This document shows positions 19,545 through 27,985 of a stretch of 64,000 nt of DNA, in pieces. Position 1 is the stretch's first letter; each line of letters opens with the position of its first letter. Both the position numbers and the translations under genes were made by a program. The DNA comes from Rubrivivax sp. (GTDB taxonomy: Bacteria; Pseudomonadota; Gammaproteobacteria; Burkholderiales; Burkholderiaceae_C): NCBI GenBank assembly GCA_020248945.1, contig JADCGQ010000050.1:22688-86687 (forward strand), read 5' to 3'. The notes under the pieces were generated by a model, which saw nothing but the letters and a program-made list of their open reading frames with translations, did not search any database and had not been told where the DNA came from.

Positions 19545-20077
19545 GCGGGGCTCGTCCGGCGAGCGGCATCCTCGAGATCCGTGCCTGGTCGCGCGCCGTG
19601 GATGCGCGGGTCGCGGCGCTGCGCGTCGACGACGAGTCGCACCCGGTGATCGTGGCCGGCGATTTCGGGCTCGAGTTCGACAAGGGCGCCCGCCAGGTCA
19701 ACCTCGCCCGCTGCGATCCCTGGTTTCTGCGCGCCGTCGAGATGTCCGGCGACGGCTGCTACGACGAGCGACGCCGGGTCTGGTACGACCGTGTGCTGCA
19801 GGCCTTCGCGCTCGCACACCTCGACCACATCCGCGGCAAGTTTGCGCTGGCGGGCACCGTCGAGCATGTGGTGCTGAGCGCCGTGGCCCTGCCGGGCTTT
19901 GCTGCGGCCCCGACGGAGTCCCTGCCGATGCGCCTGCTGGCCACTGGGCCACAGGAACCGTCGGTCATCCAGGTCATCTGCATGCAGTTCGCCGCCGGCA
20001 ACGCGCGTTCCTTGCTGATGCGCCATGGCGAATCGCTGCTCGAACTCGCCACCGCCGTGTCGTTGCGGCAGCGCTGA
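19541..20077 (+). CDS. Protein of unknown function, last gene of the plus-strand polysaccharide operon
   Basis: A 178-aa protein starting at an ATG that overlaps the preceding stop by 4 nt. I recognise no family. It is a soluble mixed alpha/beta sequence with no signal peptide or membrane segment. The opening S-G-I-L-E-I-R-A-W-S-R-A-V-D-A-R-V-A-A-L and the following G-D-F-G-L-E-F-D read like a small beta-rich domain. It is the final gene before the convergence with the minus-strand operon, whose last stop is only 17 bp away; no clear terminator hairpin separates the two. Tight coupling suggests a role with the upstream transferase-like protein. Confidence 0.65.
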   Translation: MSGARPASGILEIRAWSRAVDARVAALRVDDESHPVIVAGDFGLEFDKGARQVNLARCDPWFLRAVEMSGDGCYDERRRVWYDRVLQAFALAHLDHIRGKFALAGTVEHVVLSAVALPGFAAAPTESLPMRLLATGPQEPSVIQVICMQFAAGNARSLLMRHGESLLELATAVSLRQR

Positions 20078-20094
20078 GGCGGCGCCCGGACGCG

Positions 20095-21156
20095 TCAGGC
20101 CGGGCTGGCGCGGGCCCAGTCGACGAGCGCGGCCACGCCCTGCTCGATCTCGACCTCGGGGTGCCATTCCAGCAGCGCCGCGGCCCGCGTCGTGTCGGCC
20201 ACCGCGTGGCGGATGTCGCCCGCCCGGAAGTCGCCGCTGGTGCGGCAACGCCCGGCAGGCAAACCCAGCCGGGCCAGGATCAGGGCCGCCACGTCGGCGA
20301 TGGCCGCGCGGCGGGCGGTACCGATGTTGATCACCTGACCGCCCGCGACCGGGCTCTCGCAGGCCCGCATGAAGGCACGCACCACGTCGTCCACGAAGAC
20401 GAAGTCGCGATAGATGCGGCCATCCTCGAAGATGTTCAGCGTGCGGCCCGCCATCGCCTGCTGGCAGAAGATCGACAGCACGCCGGTGTAGGGGTTGCGC
20501 AGCGACTGGCCAGGTCCATAGACGTTCTGCAGCCGCAGGATGACGTGATCCCACGGCGCCGGCGTCTGCTGCAGCAGGTACTCCTGCATCAGCTTCGTCG
20601 ACCCATAGACCGAGCCCGGCACGGGCGCGACGGTCTCGGGCGTGGGCACCGGCTCCAGCGGCCGGCCCTGCTCGTCGGTGGGGTCGAAGCGGCCCTGCGA
20701 CAGATCGGCAGGGCGGCGGGGTGGAGGCACCACCAGACGGCCATCGGCTTGGCGATAGGCGCCCTCGCCATACACGGCCCGCGTGGCCGCCAGCACCACC
20801 CGCCGCGGCGGCCGGGGCAGCGCCTTCATCGCCTCGATCAGCCGTGCAGTGCCGACGACGTTGACGTCGGCATAGCGCACCGGTTCGTCGGCCGACTGCC
20901 CCGTGCCGGTCTCGGCGGCCAGGTGAACCACGATCGTGGGCTCGAACTCGGCGAGCGCCTGAGCCAGGGCGTCTGAATCCCTGATGTCGGCCCGCACCAG
21001 CGGCGCGGCCAGCGGCGGGTTCGCTGCGGGGCCGTGGACCTGCTCGATCAGGCTGTCGTAGGCCAGCGCCGACGCGCCCGCCGCGTCAAGGGCCTTGAGC
21101 AGGCGGCTGCCGATGAACCCGGCACCGCCGGTGACGAAGACGCGCTCATGTCGCAT
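20095..21156 (-). CDS. NAD-dependent sugar-nucleotide epimerase/dehydratase (extended SDR)
   Basis: A 353-aa extended SDR. The N-terminal NAD-binding motif G-G-A-G-F-I-G is near residue 9 and the catalytic Y-G-S-T-K (YxxxK) near 190. Y-R-D-F-V-F-V-D-D-V-V near 250 and the G-D-I-R-H-A-V-A-D region near 320 are typical of UDP-sugar 4-epimerases, dTDP-sugar reductases and related enzymes. The ATG at 21156 sits 11 nt inside the preceding glycosyltransferase gene; the open frame upstream of it is not protein-like. It is the last gene of the 14-gene minus-strand operon. The exact reaction (epimerase, dehydratase or 4-reductase) cannot be decided from sequence. Confidence 0.88.
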   Translation of the reverse strand: MRHERVFVTGGAGFIGSRLLKALDAAGASALAYDSLIEQVHGPAANPPLAAPLVRADIRDSDALAQALAEFEPTIVVHLAAETGTGQSADEPVRYADVNVVGTARLIEAMKALPRPPRRVVLAATRAVYGEGAYRQADGRLVVPPPRRPADLSQGRFDPTDEQGRPLEPVPTPETVAPVPGSVYGSTKLMQEYLLQQTPAPWDHVILRLQNVYGPGQSLRNPYTGVLSIFCQQAMAGRTLNIFEDGRIYRDFVFVDDVVRAFMRACESPVAGGQVINIGTARRAAIADVAALILARLGLPAGRCRTSGDFRAGDIRHAVADTTRAAALLEWHPEVEIEQGVAALVDWARASPA

Positions 21157-22288
21157 GGGGTGTGTTGACGGTTGTCGAAGCAGAGGTCGATGGGCGGGAG
21201 GAGAGTGATCCGATGACGTCGAGCACCTGTTGCCGCAGGCGGCCCCGATCGTATCCAAGGCGCAGGTGATCACGGGCAGCCTGCACCTGCGCGTGGCGCC
21301 GAGCCTCGCTGCGCAGCAAGGAGGCGATGGCCTCGCGCCAGTCGTCCACGTCGCGTGCCAGCAGCCCGCTCGATCGGCTGCAGGCGCGGTGGTACACGGG
21401 CAAATCGGCCGCCACCACGGCCATGCCGCACCACGTGTACTCGACCCACTTCGTGTCGGCCTTGCAGCGGTTGAAGGGGTTGTCCTCCAGCGGTGCCAGT
21501 CCGACCCACCAGCCCAGGCCGCCCAGCTTCTCGAGGAAGCCGTCGTAGTCGGCCACGCCCGGATGGTGCGCGTAGCGGCCCGGGAAGGCCGCCATCTCGG
21601 CGGGCGGCTTGATGGTGCCGAAGGTCTCGAAGCGCAGCTCGGGCCATTGCCGCATCAGCGCCACGATGGCCGGCATGACCAGGGCCAGGTCCTGGGAGTG
21701 GCCGCCCGTGCCCATGTAGCCGATGACCGGCACGGTGGCTGGCAGCGGAACGGGTGGCGTGCCCGGCGCCGGCGAGCAGTACAGATCGCCAGCAACGATG
21801 GGCGAGCGGATGCCGTGCTCCGCGAGCCGGCGAGCCAGCGGTCCGGTCGACGCGTACACGCCGTCGGCCGTGTCCATCGTCGCCCGCAGGCAGGCCAGCC
21901 GCTCGGGCTGGTGATAGAAGTCGTACTTGGCTTTGCCCAACGACATCGGCACGTCGAGCAGGTCGTCGTCGATGTGGAAGAGCACCGGCACGCCGCGGCG
22001 CCGAGCCTGCTGCAGCATCGCCAGTGCCCGTGGCGTGCCGTAGCGCGACAGCACCAGCACCGTTGGTTCCAGCCGGTCCAGCAGTGCACGGCGGCCGGCC
22101 TCGTCGTCCCAGGCCTTGTCGTCCGCGAGCATGCTCAGCCGGTGGGGGCGCCCCGATGAACGCTCCGATGGCAGCGCCAGGGGCTGCGCGAAGCTGATCG
22201 TCTGCGTGGCGCCGACGCTTTCGGCCAGCACGACGATGTGCCCGACAGGCCCGTCGTTCCCGTTCGAGGGGCTGCCCGGCGAGTTCAT
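21146..22288 (-). CDS. GT-B glycosyltransferase-like protein
   Basis: A 380-aa protein. It has V-L-S-R-Y-G-T-P-R-A-L, then V-L-F-H-I-D-D-D-L-L-D-V-P near residue 95, a pattern common in bacterial GT-B proteins found in S-layer and O-chain loci. The C-terminal domain shows V-I-G-Y-M-G-T-G-G-H-S-Q-D near 190 and L-A-P-L-E-D-N-P-F-N-R-C-K-A-D-T-K-W-V-E-Y near 280, where the N-x-x-K-x-x-x-K-x-x-E-Y arrangement is characteristic. The ATG at 22288 overlaps the previous stop by 4 nt; its end overlaps the epimerase start by 11 nt. Donor and acceptor unknown. Confidence 0.8.
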   Translation of the reverse strand: MNSPGSPSNGNDGPVGHIVVLAESVGATQTISFAQPLALPSERSSGRPHRLSMLADDKAWDDEAGRRALLDRLEPTVLVLSRYGTPRALAMLQQARRRGVPVLFHIDDDLLDVPMSLGKAKYDFYHQPERLACLRATMDTADGVYASTGPLARRLAEHGIRSPIVAGDLYCSPAPGTPPVPLPATVPVIGYMGTGGHSQDLALVMPAIVALMRQWPELRFETFGTIKPPAEMAAFPGRYAHHPGVADYDGFLEKLGGLGWWVGLAPLEDNPFNRCKADTKWVEYTWCGMAVVAADLPVYHRACSRSSGLLARDVDDWREAIASLLRSEARRHAQVQAARDHLRLGYDRGRLRQQVLDVIGSLSSRPSTSASTTVNTPHAT

Positions 22289-23382
22289 GCGCAGGCCGCG
22301 GCGAGCCCGCCCGCGAGCAGGCGTGCGTAGCGACTCCGCACACTGGCGACGTCGGCAATGAGGCCCGAGCGGGCCAGCCAGGCTGCCTGCCGCTGCGCGA
22401 ACACCTCTGGCCGCAGCGCGACGTCGCGGTGGAAGGCGAGCCAGTCCGGCAGCGCGCTGATCGTCGTGAGTCCCTCGTACTGGGTCGCGTCGACCACGGC
22501 CTGCTCGTCCTGCCAGACCGCGGTAGGAATTCCCGCCAGCACCATGTCGACCAGCACCGAGGAGGGTGCCGAGATGCCCCAGGCGCAATCACGCAGGTCG
22601 AGCTTGTACATGGGCCGTGTCTCCAGGCTCACGTTGGCCGCCAAGGGCACATTGTTCTTGACCACGTACTGTCCCCCCGGGTGCGGCCGCAGCCTGACGG
22701 GTTCGCCGCGGGCGCCGAGTTCTGCGCAGAACTCGCCGAAGCTGTCCATGAAGGACTCGCGAAAGTCACCGCTGGCACGCAGGCGCACCGAGTGAAGGTT
22801 CTCGCACACGAGGCCGGGTCCGGGGCGGGCGTCTGCCGGGCGCGGCGGTGCCGGCTCGATCAAGGCGCTCGGACCGGTGGCCCAGTACTTGGCGCGTTCC
22901 GATGCCGAGACGGCCGTCATGCGCGGCAGGTCGCACCAGCCGCAGATGACGTCGGCGGCAAACGTGATGTTGCGGCCATGGGCCTTCGTGTGATCACGGT
23001 TCTGGAGGAAGCCGATGCACTCGAGTCCATGCTGAAGCGTCACCTTCAGGTAGCCGGGTGGTGCGGCCAGCATCACCCGGTGCGTCTCGGCGTGGGCCGG
23101 CAGGTTGGACTCGCTGGCCGCGAAGACCATGCCGCGACGGCCGGCCAAGGCCTGCACCGCTTCGTACTCCGAGCCATACACCGACAGCGCGGCGCCGGTC
23201 TCGGCGCGCAGTTCCTCCAGCTCCGACTGCCACACGCCCTGGGCGTCGCGTTCCAGGAACTTGGCCGTCAGCAGGAACAGCGCCGACGCATCGAACTCGG
23301 CCGCTGCCAGCCGGACCACGGGTCGCAGGATGTTCACGTCCTGCAGCAGGTTGAACAGGTAGGCGATCTGGGGGCGGCTCAC
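22285..23382 (-). CDS. Capsule/teichoic-type GT-B transferase-like protein
   Basis: A 365-aa protein. The GTG at 23382 is the first plausible start, giving S-R-P-Q-I-A-Y-L-F-N-L-L-Q-D; no ATG exists nearby. Signature parts are V-T-L-Q-H-G-L-E near residue 125, V-R-L-R-P-H-P-G-G-Q-Y near 245 and the W-G-I-S-A-P-S-S-V-L-V-D-M-V-L-A-G-I-P-T-A-V-W segment near 278. The Gln-His-Gly, His-Pro and Ser-Ser-x-x-x-Asp set is shared by CDP-glycerol glycerophosphotransferase and capsule-synthesis transferases of GT-B fold. It could transfer a sugar or a polyol phosphate. The gene lies 37 nt after the 496-aa protein and overlaps the next by 4 nt. Confidence 0.68.
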   Translation of the reverse strand: MSRPQIAYLFNLLQDVNILRPVVRLAAAEFDASALFLLTAKFLERDAQGVWQSELEELRAETGAALSVYGSEYEAVQALAGRRGMVFAASESNLPAHAETHRVMLAAPPGYLKVTLQHGLECIGFLQNRDHTKAHGRNITFAADVICGWCDLPRMTAVSASERAKYWATGPSALIEPAPPRPADARPGPGLVCENLHSVRLRASGDFRESFMDSFGEFCAELGARGEPVRLRPHPGGQYVVKNNVPLAANVSLETRPMYKLDLRDCAWGISAPSSVLVDMVLAGIPTAVWQDEQAVVDATQYEGLTTISALPDWLAFHRDVALRPEVFAQRQAAWLARSGLIADVASVRSRYARLLAGGLAAACA

Positions 23383-23419
23383 CGCAGAGACTCCACCGCT
23401 GGTGGGCGACGGGTCGCGC

Positions 23420-24910
23420 TCATGCCGCGAGTCCGAGGCCAAAGCCGGGTTCCGATTCCGAAGCCACCCAACGCACCTCGGGCAGCAACAGGGCCAGCAC
23501 CTCCTGCATCGCGTCCCACAGCCCGGCCTGGACAGCCAGCCGCTGCGCCTGCGACGTGGCTGCCGCCACGTCGGCCAGGCGTTGTGCAGCCAGGGGCGCC
23601 AGCGGAGCCAGATCGAGGGCCTGGACCGCACGTCCGGTGGGCGAGACCGCGGGACGCAGCCGTGTCTTGAGTTCCCGCTTCAGTTCCGCCAGGGCGGGCT
23701 CGCCGAACTGGGCCTCCACGCCTGCCCCCACACGCACGAAGCGCAGGTCATAGTTCAGCCCGGGGTTGGCCATCGGCGAGGCCACGGAGAGCTGCCCGCT
23801 TCGCTGCGCCATCTCGTGCACGGGCTTGTCGCTCCGCAAGCCGTGCACCACGGCGAGCCGGCCGCGCCGCGCCACCGCCGGGCGCGGCAGCTGCTGCAGA
23901 AACCCGACGAGCGCGCGCGCCACGCCCTGCGCGCCGCAGAGCCCTTCCAGCAGGCTCTGCATGGCGGGCACGGTGGCTTCGCGCAGCTTGGGCTGCCGCA
24001 AGGTGATGTCGTCGATCAGGGACTTGGCGTCGCGGTAGACGAAGTCGTGCAGCGGCGTGTACAGCGCGTGGCCCACCGAGAGCACCTGCGTCCCGGCCGC
24101 CAACGCGGTGACGGCGCGGTTGAGCGACTTGGCGCGGCTGAACGGCTGGGCATTGACGGGCAGGAAGCTCACGAGGCTGTCCTGCAGCAGCTGGGCTTCG
24201 CCTTCCAGGCTCCACTCCTGCAGGCTCCAGGGCAGCGGCAGCCGGGCCAGGCGTTCCATGGCGGCAGTCGTGAGGGCACGCCGGTTGGTCAGCACGCGAA
24301 GCACCGGCTGCCATCCCCTGTCGCGCAGCGGCGCGAGCGCCCAGGCAAAGGCATGCAGGTCCTGCAAACCGACCGGATGCTGGGGGTGGTCGCCCATGCC
24401 GAACCAGGCCAGGTCGATGCGCCGGCTGGAATGCGCCCGCTCCAGGGCCGTCTGCAGTTGCGCCTGCAGCGTCGCCGGCTCGATCGCGTCTGCCGGATCG
24501 GGCATCCGGTGCAGGCGGGTCTGCGGCATGGCCGAGCGACAGAACTCCTCGAGCGTGGGCGTGGAGCAACTCACGAAGGCCAGAGCCGGTGCCATCGCGC
24601 GCAGCCACTGACGATCAGCCCGCAGACGGCTGTCGTGGGCCGGGTTGAAGCTGTCGTCGAACAGGTCCAGGCCCAGAGGTTTGCCGGCTCCAGCCGCGAG
24701 ATGAGCCAGCACCTGTGCGCGGGCGTCGTGGCACTTGCTGAGCCAGTACACGTCGTGCACGAGCTGGTTGGCCGAACGGAAGCTGTCGATCGACTCGATC
24801 GTGAGGCGATGCCCGAGCGCGGCCAGCGGCGGCTGTAGACGCTGGTAGCGGATGCGCGTGCCAGCCTGCTCCAGGCTGTCGGCTGATCGAACGACGACGC
24901 AGATGTCCAT
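23420..24910 (-). CDS. Glycosyltransferase-like protein with long C-terminal extension
   Basis: A 496-aa protein. It begins M-D-I-C-V-V-V-R-S-A-D-S-L-E-Q-A-G-T-R-I-R-Y, and has L-G-L-D-L-F-D-D-S-F-N near residue 78 and V-S-C-S-T-P-T-L-E-E-F near 110. This resembles the N-terminal half of the protein at 15488-17068. The donor-domain segment is V-N-A-Q-P-F-S-R-A-K-S-L-N-R-A-V-T near 255, with a lysine-rich site where others have N-R-x-K. The last ~200 residues are helical and of unknown function. Gap of 4 nt to the gene before it and 37 nt to the one after, inside one operon. A polysaccharide transferase role is inferred. Confidence 0.68.
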   Translation of the reverse strand: MDICVVVRSADSLEQAGTRIRYQRLQPPLAALGHRLTIESIDSFRSANQLVHDVYWLSKCHDARAQVLAHLAAGAGKPLGLDLFDDSFNPAHDSRLRADRQWLRAMAPALAFVSCSTPTLEEFCRSAMPQTRLHRMPDPADAIEPATLQAQLQTALERAHSSRRIDLAWFGMGDHPQHPVGLQDLHAFAWALAPLRDRGWQPVLRVLTNRRALTTAAMERLARLPLPWSLQEWSLEGEAQLLQDSLVSFLPVNAQPFSRAKSLNRAVTALAAGTQVLSVGHALYTPLHDFVYRDAKSLIDDITLRQPKLREATVPAMQSLLEGLCGAQGVARALVGFLQQLPRPAVARRGRLAVVHGLRSDKPVHEMAQRSGQLSVASPMANPGLNYDLRFVRVGAGVEAQFGEPALAELKRELKTRLRPAVSPTGRAVQALDLAPLAPLAAQRLADVAAATSQAQRLAVQAGLWDAMQEVLALLLPEVRWVASESEPGFGLGLAA

Positions 24911-24914
24911 GCAC

Positions 24915-27900
24915 TCAGGCTTCGAAGTCGCGCACCGTCGTGACCGAATCCAGCACCTCCTGCCAGCGCTGCAGCGGCATGAAGGCCAGGCCATGGCTGT
25001 CCTTGAACTCGGTGGTCACGGCGCCCTGCAGCAGGCTTGCCGAGACGGCGCCGGTGCACAGGTGACGCCAGCCGCCGCGCAGGGCGCGCAGGCTGAAATC
25101 CAGTGCTGCGCGGCCGTCGTCGGCCTGACGCAGGGCGTCGAGGCCATCGAGCGCGCGCCAGGCCTGGGCCGACACCAGCGACAGCCGCAGGGCGTTGCCC
25201 AGCACGGGGTAGGTCGCGGCCGGAAGCGCCGCCGTCGACACCGGTTCATCGACCAACAGCGTCGGCCGCGTATGGAACGACAACTGGCGGGGGAACATGC
25301 CACCCGACACCCGGCGCACCTCGTGGCTCTTCTTCAGCGCCACCTCGCGCAGCAGCGTGCAGGCGGCGGTGGCGACGCGGGGCGCCGCGAGCAGCGTCGC
25401 CAGCACCTCGAGCGTGCGCTTGTCGTGCAGCAGCACGCCGGGGTCAGCCGGCAAGAGCAGGCTGCCCTGCGCTTCCTGGGCCGCGCGGTTCAACAGAGCC
25501 GGTCCGCTGCCGTCGGCGTGCACGGTACGGTGGCGCTTCGGGAAGTGGCGCTCCAGCAGGCCCTTGAGTCCGGCAGCCTCGGCGGAGCTGCCCGATCCGG
25601 CAGGCAACACGACCACTGCATCCAGCCAGCCGGCCACGGTCTGGCTCGCCAGCGAGGCGAGCAAGGGCGCCGGGTCCGGCGCACCGGGAGCCCAGCGCAG
25701 CAGCAGCGTGATGCGCTCCTCGCGCCGGGCGGCTGTCGACGGCTGCCCGCGCAGCAGCGGGCCCGGGGCATCGGGTGACAGCGGCGTCAGGCGCGTGGCC
25801 GCCGACTCGCTGAAGGCATCCACGAGCCGGATGGCCAGCGGCACGGTCACCTCGCCGGTGCCGGCCGCGTCGCCGGCACTGGCCACGGGCCGCAAACACG
25901 GCATCTGCAGGGGCAGTGCGGCGGGCTGCAGCTCCAGCAGCGTGGCGTCCATCGGCGGCATCCTGACGATGGCCCGTGGCCGGCCATTGCTGGCGCTGGC
26001 GACGATCCACGGCCCCGCCCGGACCGCCTCGCTGCCGTCGCCGAACTGACGACTGGTCAGCGCGGCCAGTGTGGGCAGGCTGTCGGCCGCCAGCGTGAGC
26101 ACGCAATGGCCACTGGCGGCGCGCTGCTGTCTTCGCGCGGCGGCGGCACCGGTGTCGGCGCCGGGCGTGGTCACGAAGGCATCGAACAAGCCGGCATCCG
26201 GGCCCGACGAGGCACCCGACGACGCGGCCGACGACGCGGCCGACGACGCGGCCGGCTGCGGCACCACGTCGACCGCCGCCACCACCGCCAACCATTCCCG
26301 CACTGGCGAAGAGAAGATGCGTTCGGCGCCGGTGGCCCCGGTGAGCTCGACCTCGACCCGCGCGACAGACAACGCCCGGCCCCCGCCGGCCGCATCGCCC
26401 CGGAGCGCCTCGCAGGCCTGGTGCCCCAGCGCCGCCAGGCTGGCCATCGACTCCGACCACTCGCCACAGGCGGCGAGCTCCGCGTGCAGCAGCCCGCCGC
26501 GACAGAGCTGCGGCACCGGCAGCAGCGTGCCGTCGAGCCAGTGCCCCCGCGTGTCGGTGAAGGCCAGCAGCACCGGCATCCAGGGTCGTGCGAGTTCCAG
26601 GTCGATGAAGTGCGGGCCGGCACCCACCAGCGGGCGTTCGCCAACCGACACGGGCACCACGGGGTCGGCCCCCACCTGGTAGGCGCGCAGCACGTGCGGC
26701 GGCGCGCTGTCTGCCATCTCCACGCGCAGGCGCAGCATCGAATCCGAGGTGAACCAGATGTCGACGATGCGTGCTCCTGCGGCGGCCAGCTCCCAGCGGC
26801 ACACGGACTGCGGAAGCGCCGGGGCTTCGCCGTGGCCCGACAACCACGCCAGGACGCCCGGCAAGGGGCCGGCATCGCTGCCAGCGGGCGCCCTGGCCAG
26901 TGCCAAGGTGCGGCCGAACAGTTGCACGGCGCCAGCTTCGCGCCGGCCGAGCAGCTCTTCGCTGCGCAGCCAGTCGGGCAATGCCGTCGTGTCGGGGACG
27001 GCCTTCTGCTGCGGGCGCCAACTTCGCAGAGCGGGCTCCGGCGCGACGAGTGGCGCAGGCGGCGGCGCAGCGACGACGGGGGCTGCAGCGGTGCGGTGGG
27101 GCGGGTCGATCGGTGCGGCAGTCGCCTGCGCCTGCTGCAAGGCCTGCTGCAAGGCGGCGACGTTGATGCCGTCGTCCGACTGTGCCAGCGCGGCGATTCC
27201 CTTCCCGGCCCACAGCGGCAAGCCGAGGCTGGGCCATGCATCGAGCACCGCCGCGGGCAGTGGCCGCGAAGGACCGGCCTGGAGTGCGGGTGGCGGATCG
27301 CCGTCGCCCACCACCAGTGCACCGGCCGGCCGGTTCTTGTGGTCCTTGGCGACCGTGCTGCCGTCCAACTGGTGCAGCACGGTTGCTGCCCAGGCATCAC
27401 CCTGCGGCCCCGCCAGTGCGCCCGGCGCGGGCAGCGCCGCCGCGGCAGCACCGGGGGCTTGCCCGGGAGTGGACTCGAGATCGACTAGCACCCGCGTGCC
27501 CCACAGCAGCTTGTACAGCAGGGCCAGCAAGGCGGCCGGCCCCGAAGGCTGCGCGATGTGCAGCAGGTCCAGCGGCTGTTCGCTGACGCGCTGCAACGCC
27601 AGCGCGGCAAAGCGCTCGACGCTCGTTTCGACGGCGATGTGCTTGCGTGGCGCGCGCTTGGCCGCTGCGGCAGGGTTGCTGGCGCCCAAGGACCAGCTCA
27701 GCACGGCCGCGGTGCCGCATCGGTCATGCGCGGCCAGCAGCACCTGGACGCGGGGGCTGGCGGCGAGATCAGCTGCTGTGCACACGGCCACCCGGATGGG
27801 CTGCCGGCCCGGCCGCTGGGCCAGCCAGCCGCGGCGGGCCATTGCCAGGTTGGCGCTGACGAAGGGGTGCAGCACAGGCGCGCCCTCCAGGGCCCGCAGA

Positions 27901-27971
27901 TACTGCGGCACGGCTTCCGCGAAGCGCCCTTCGCGCAGCGCCAGGTTGCCCAATTGCAGCGGCGTGGTCAT
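24915..27971 (-). CDS. Large multidomain protein: TPR-like start, GT-B-like part, degenerate GT2-like C-terminus
   Basis: A 1018-aa cytoplasmic-looking protein from the ATG at 27971; upstream codons in frame are antisense to the next gene. Residues ~5-45 form a TPR-like helix pair (L-G-N-L-A-L-R-E-G-R-F-A-E-A-V). Residues ~60-165 look like a Rossmann N-domain of a GT-B enzyme (L-L-A-L-L-Y-K-L-L-W-G-T-R-V-L-V-D). The middle ~350-740 is beta-rich and unassigned, split by an Ala-Ser repeat near 574-590. The last ~270 residues resemble a GT2 domain (L-L-A-S-L-A-S-Q-T-V), but the usual D-x-D is replaced by L-L-L-P-A-D-P-G-V-L, so catalysis is doubtful. It may be a scaffold or inactive transferase. 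I know no characterised match. Confidence 0.62.
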   Translation of the reverse strand: MTTPLQLGNLALREGRFAEAVPQYLRALEGAPVLHPFVSANLAMARRGWLAQRPGRQPIRVAVCTAADLAASPRVQVLLAAHDRCGTAAVLSWSLGASNPAAAAKRAPRKHIAVETSVERFAALALQRVSEQPLDLLHIAQPSGPAALLALLYKLLWGTRVLVDLESTPGQAPGAAAAALPAPGALAGPQGDAWAATVLHQLDGSTVAKDHKNRPAGALVVGDGDPPPALQAGPSRPLPAAVLDAWPSLGLPLWAGKGIAALAQSDDGINVAALQQALQQAQATAAPIDPPHRTAAAPVVAAPPPAPLVAPEPALRSWRPQQKAVPDTTALPDWLRSEELLGRREAGAVQLFGRTLALARAPAGSDAGPLPGVLAWLSGHGEAPALPQSVCRWELAAAGARIVDIWFTSDSMLRLRVEMADSAPPHVLRAYQVGADPVVPVSVGERPLVGAGPHFIDLELARPWMPVLLAFTDTRGHWLDGTLLPVPQLCRGGLLHAELAACGEWSESMASLAALGHQACEALRGDAAGGGRALSVARVEVELTGATGAERIFSSPVREWLAVVAAVDVVPQPAASSAASSAASSGASSGPDAGLFDAFVTTPGADTGAAAARRQQRAASGHCVLTLAADSLPTLAALTSRQFGDGSEAVRAGPWIVASASNGRPRAIVRMPPMDATLLELQPAALPLQMPCLRPVASAGDAAGTGEVTVPLAIRLVDAFSESAATRLTPLSPDAPGPLLRGQPSTAARREERITLLLRWAPGAPDPAPLLASLASQTVAGWLDAVVVLPAGSGSSAEAAGLKGLLERHFPKRHRTVHADGSGPALLNRAAQEAQGSLLLPADPGVLLHDKRTLEVLATLLAAPRVATAACTLLREVALKKSHEVRRVSGGMFPRQLSFHTRPTLLVDEPVSTAALPAATYPVLGNALRLSLVSAQAWRALDGLDALRQADDGRAALDFSLRALRGGWRHLCTGAVSASLLQGAVTTEFKDSHGLAFMPLQRWQEVLDSVTTVRDFEA
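26206..26253. repeat. 12-bp in-frame tandem repeat (Ala-Ser linker)
   Basis: GACGACGCGGCC is present three times in succession at 26218-26253, preceded by a degenerate copy (GACGAGGCACCC) at 26206-26217. Read on the minus strand it encodes repeats of A-A-S-S in the linker of the 1018-aa protein. As 12 is a multiple of 3, copy-number change would alter linker length without breaking the frame. Confidence 0.85.
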
Positions 27972-27985
27972 CGTCGCTGCCTCTC

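Noticed and set aside
26206..26253. CRISPR-like repeat
   Set aside because: The units are contiguous 12-mers without spacers and code for an Ala-Ser linker.
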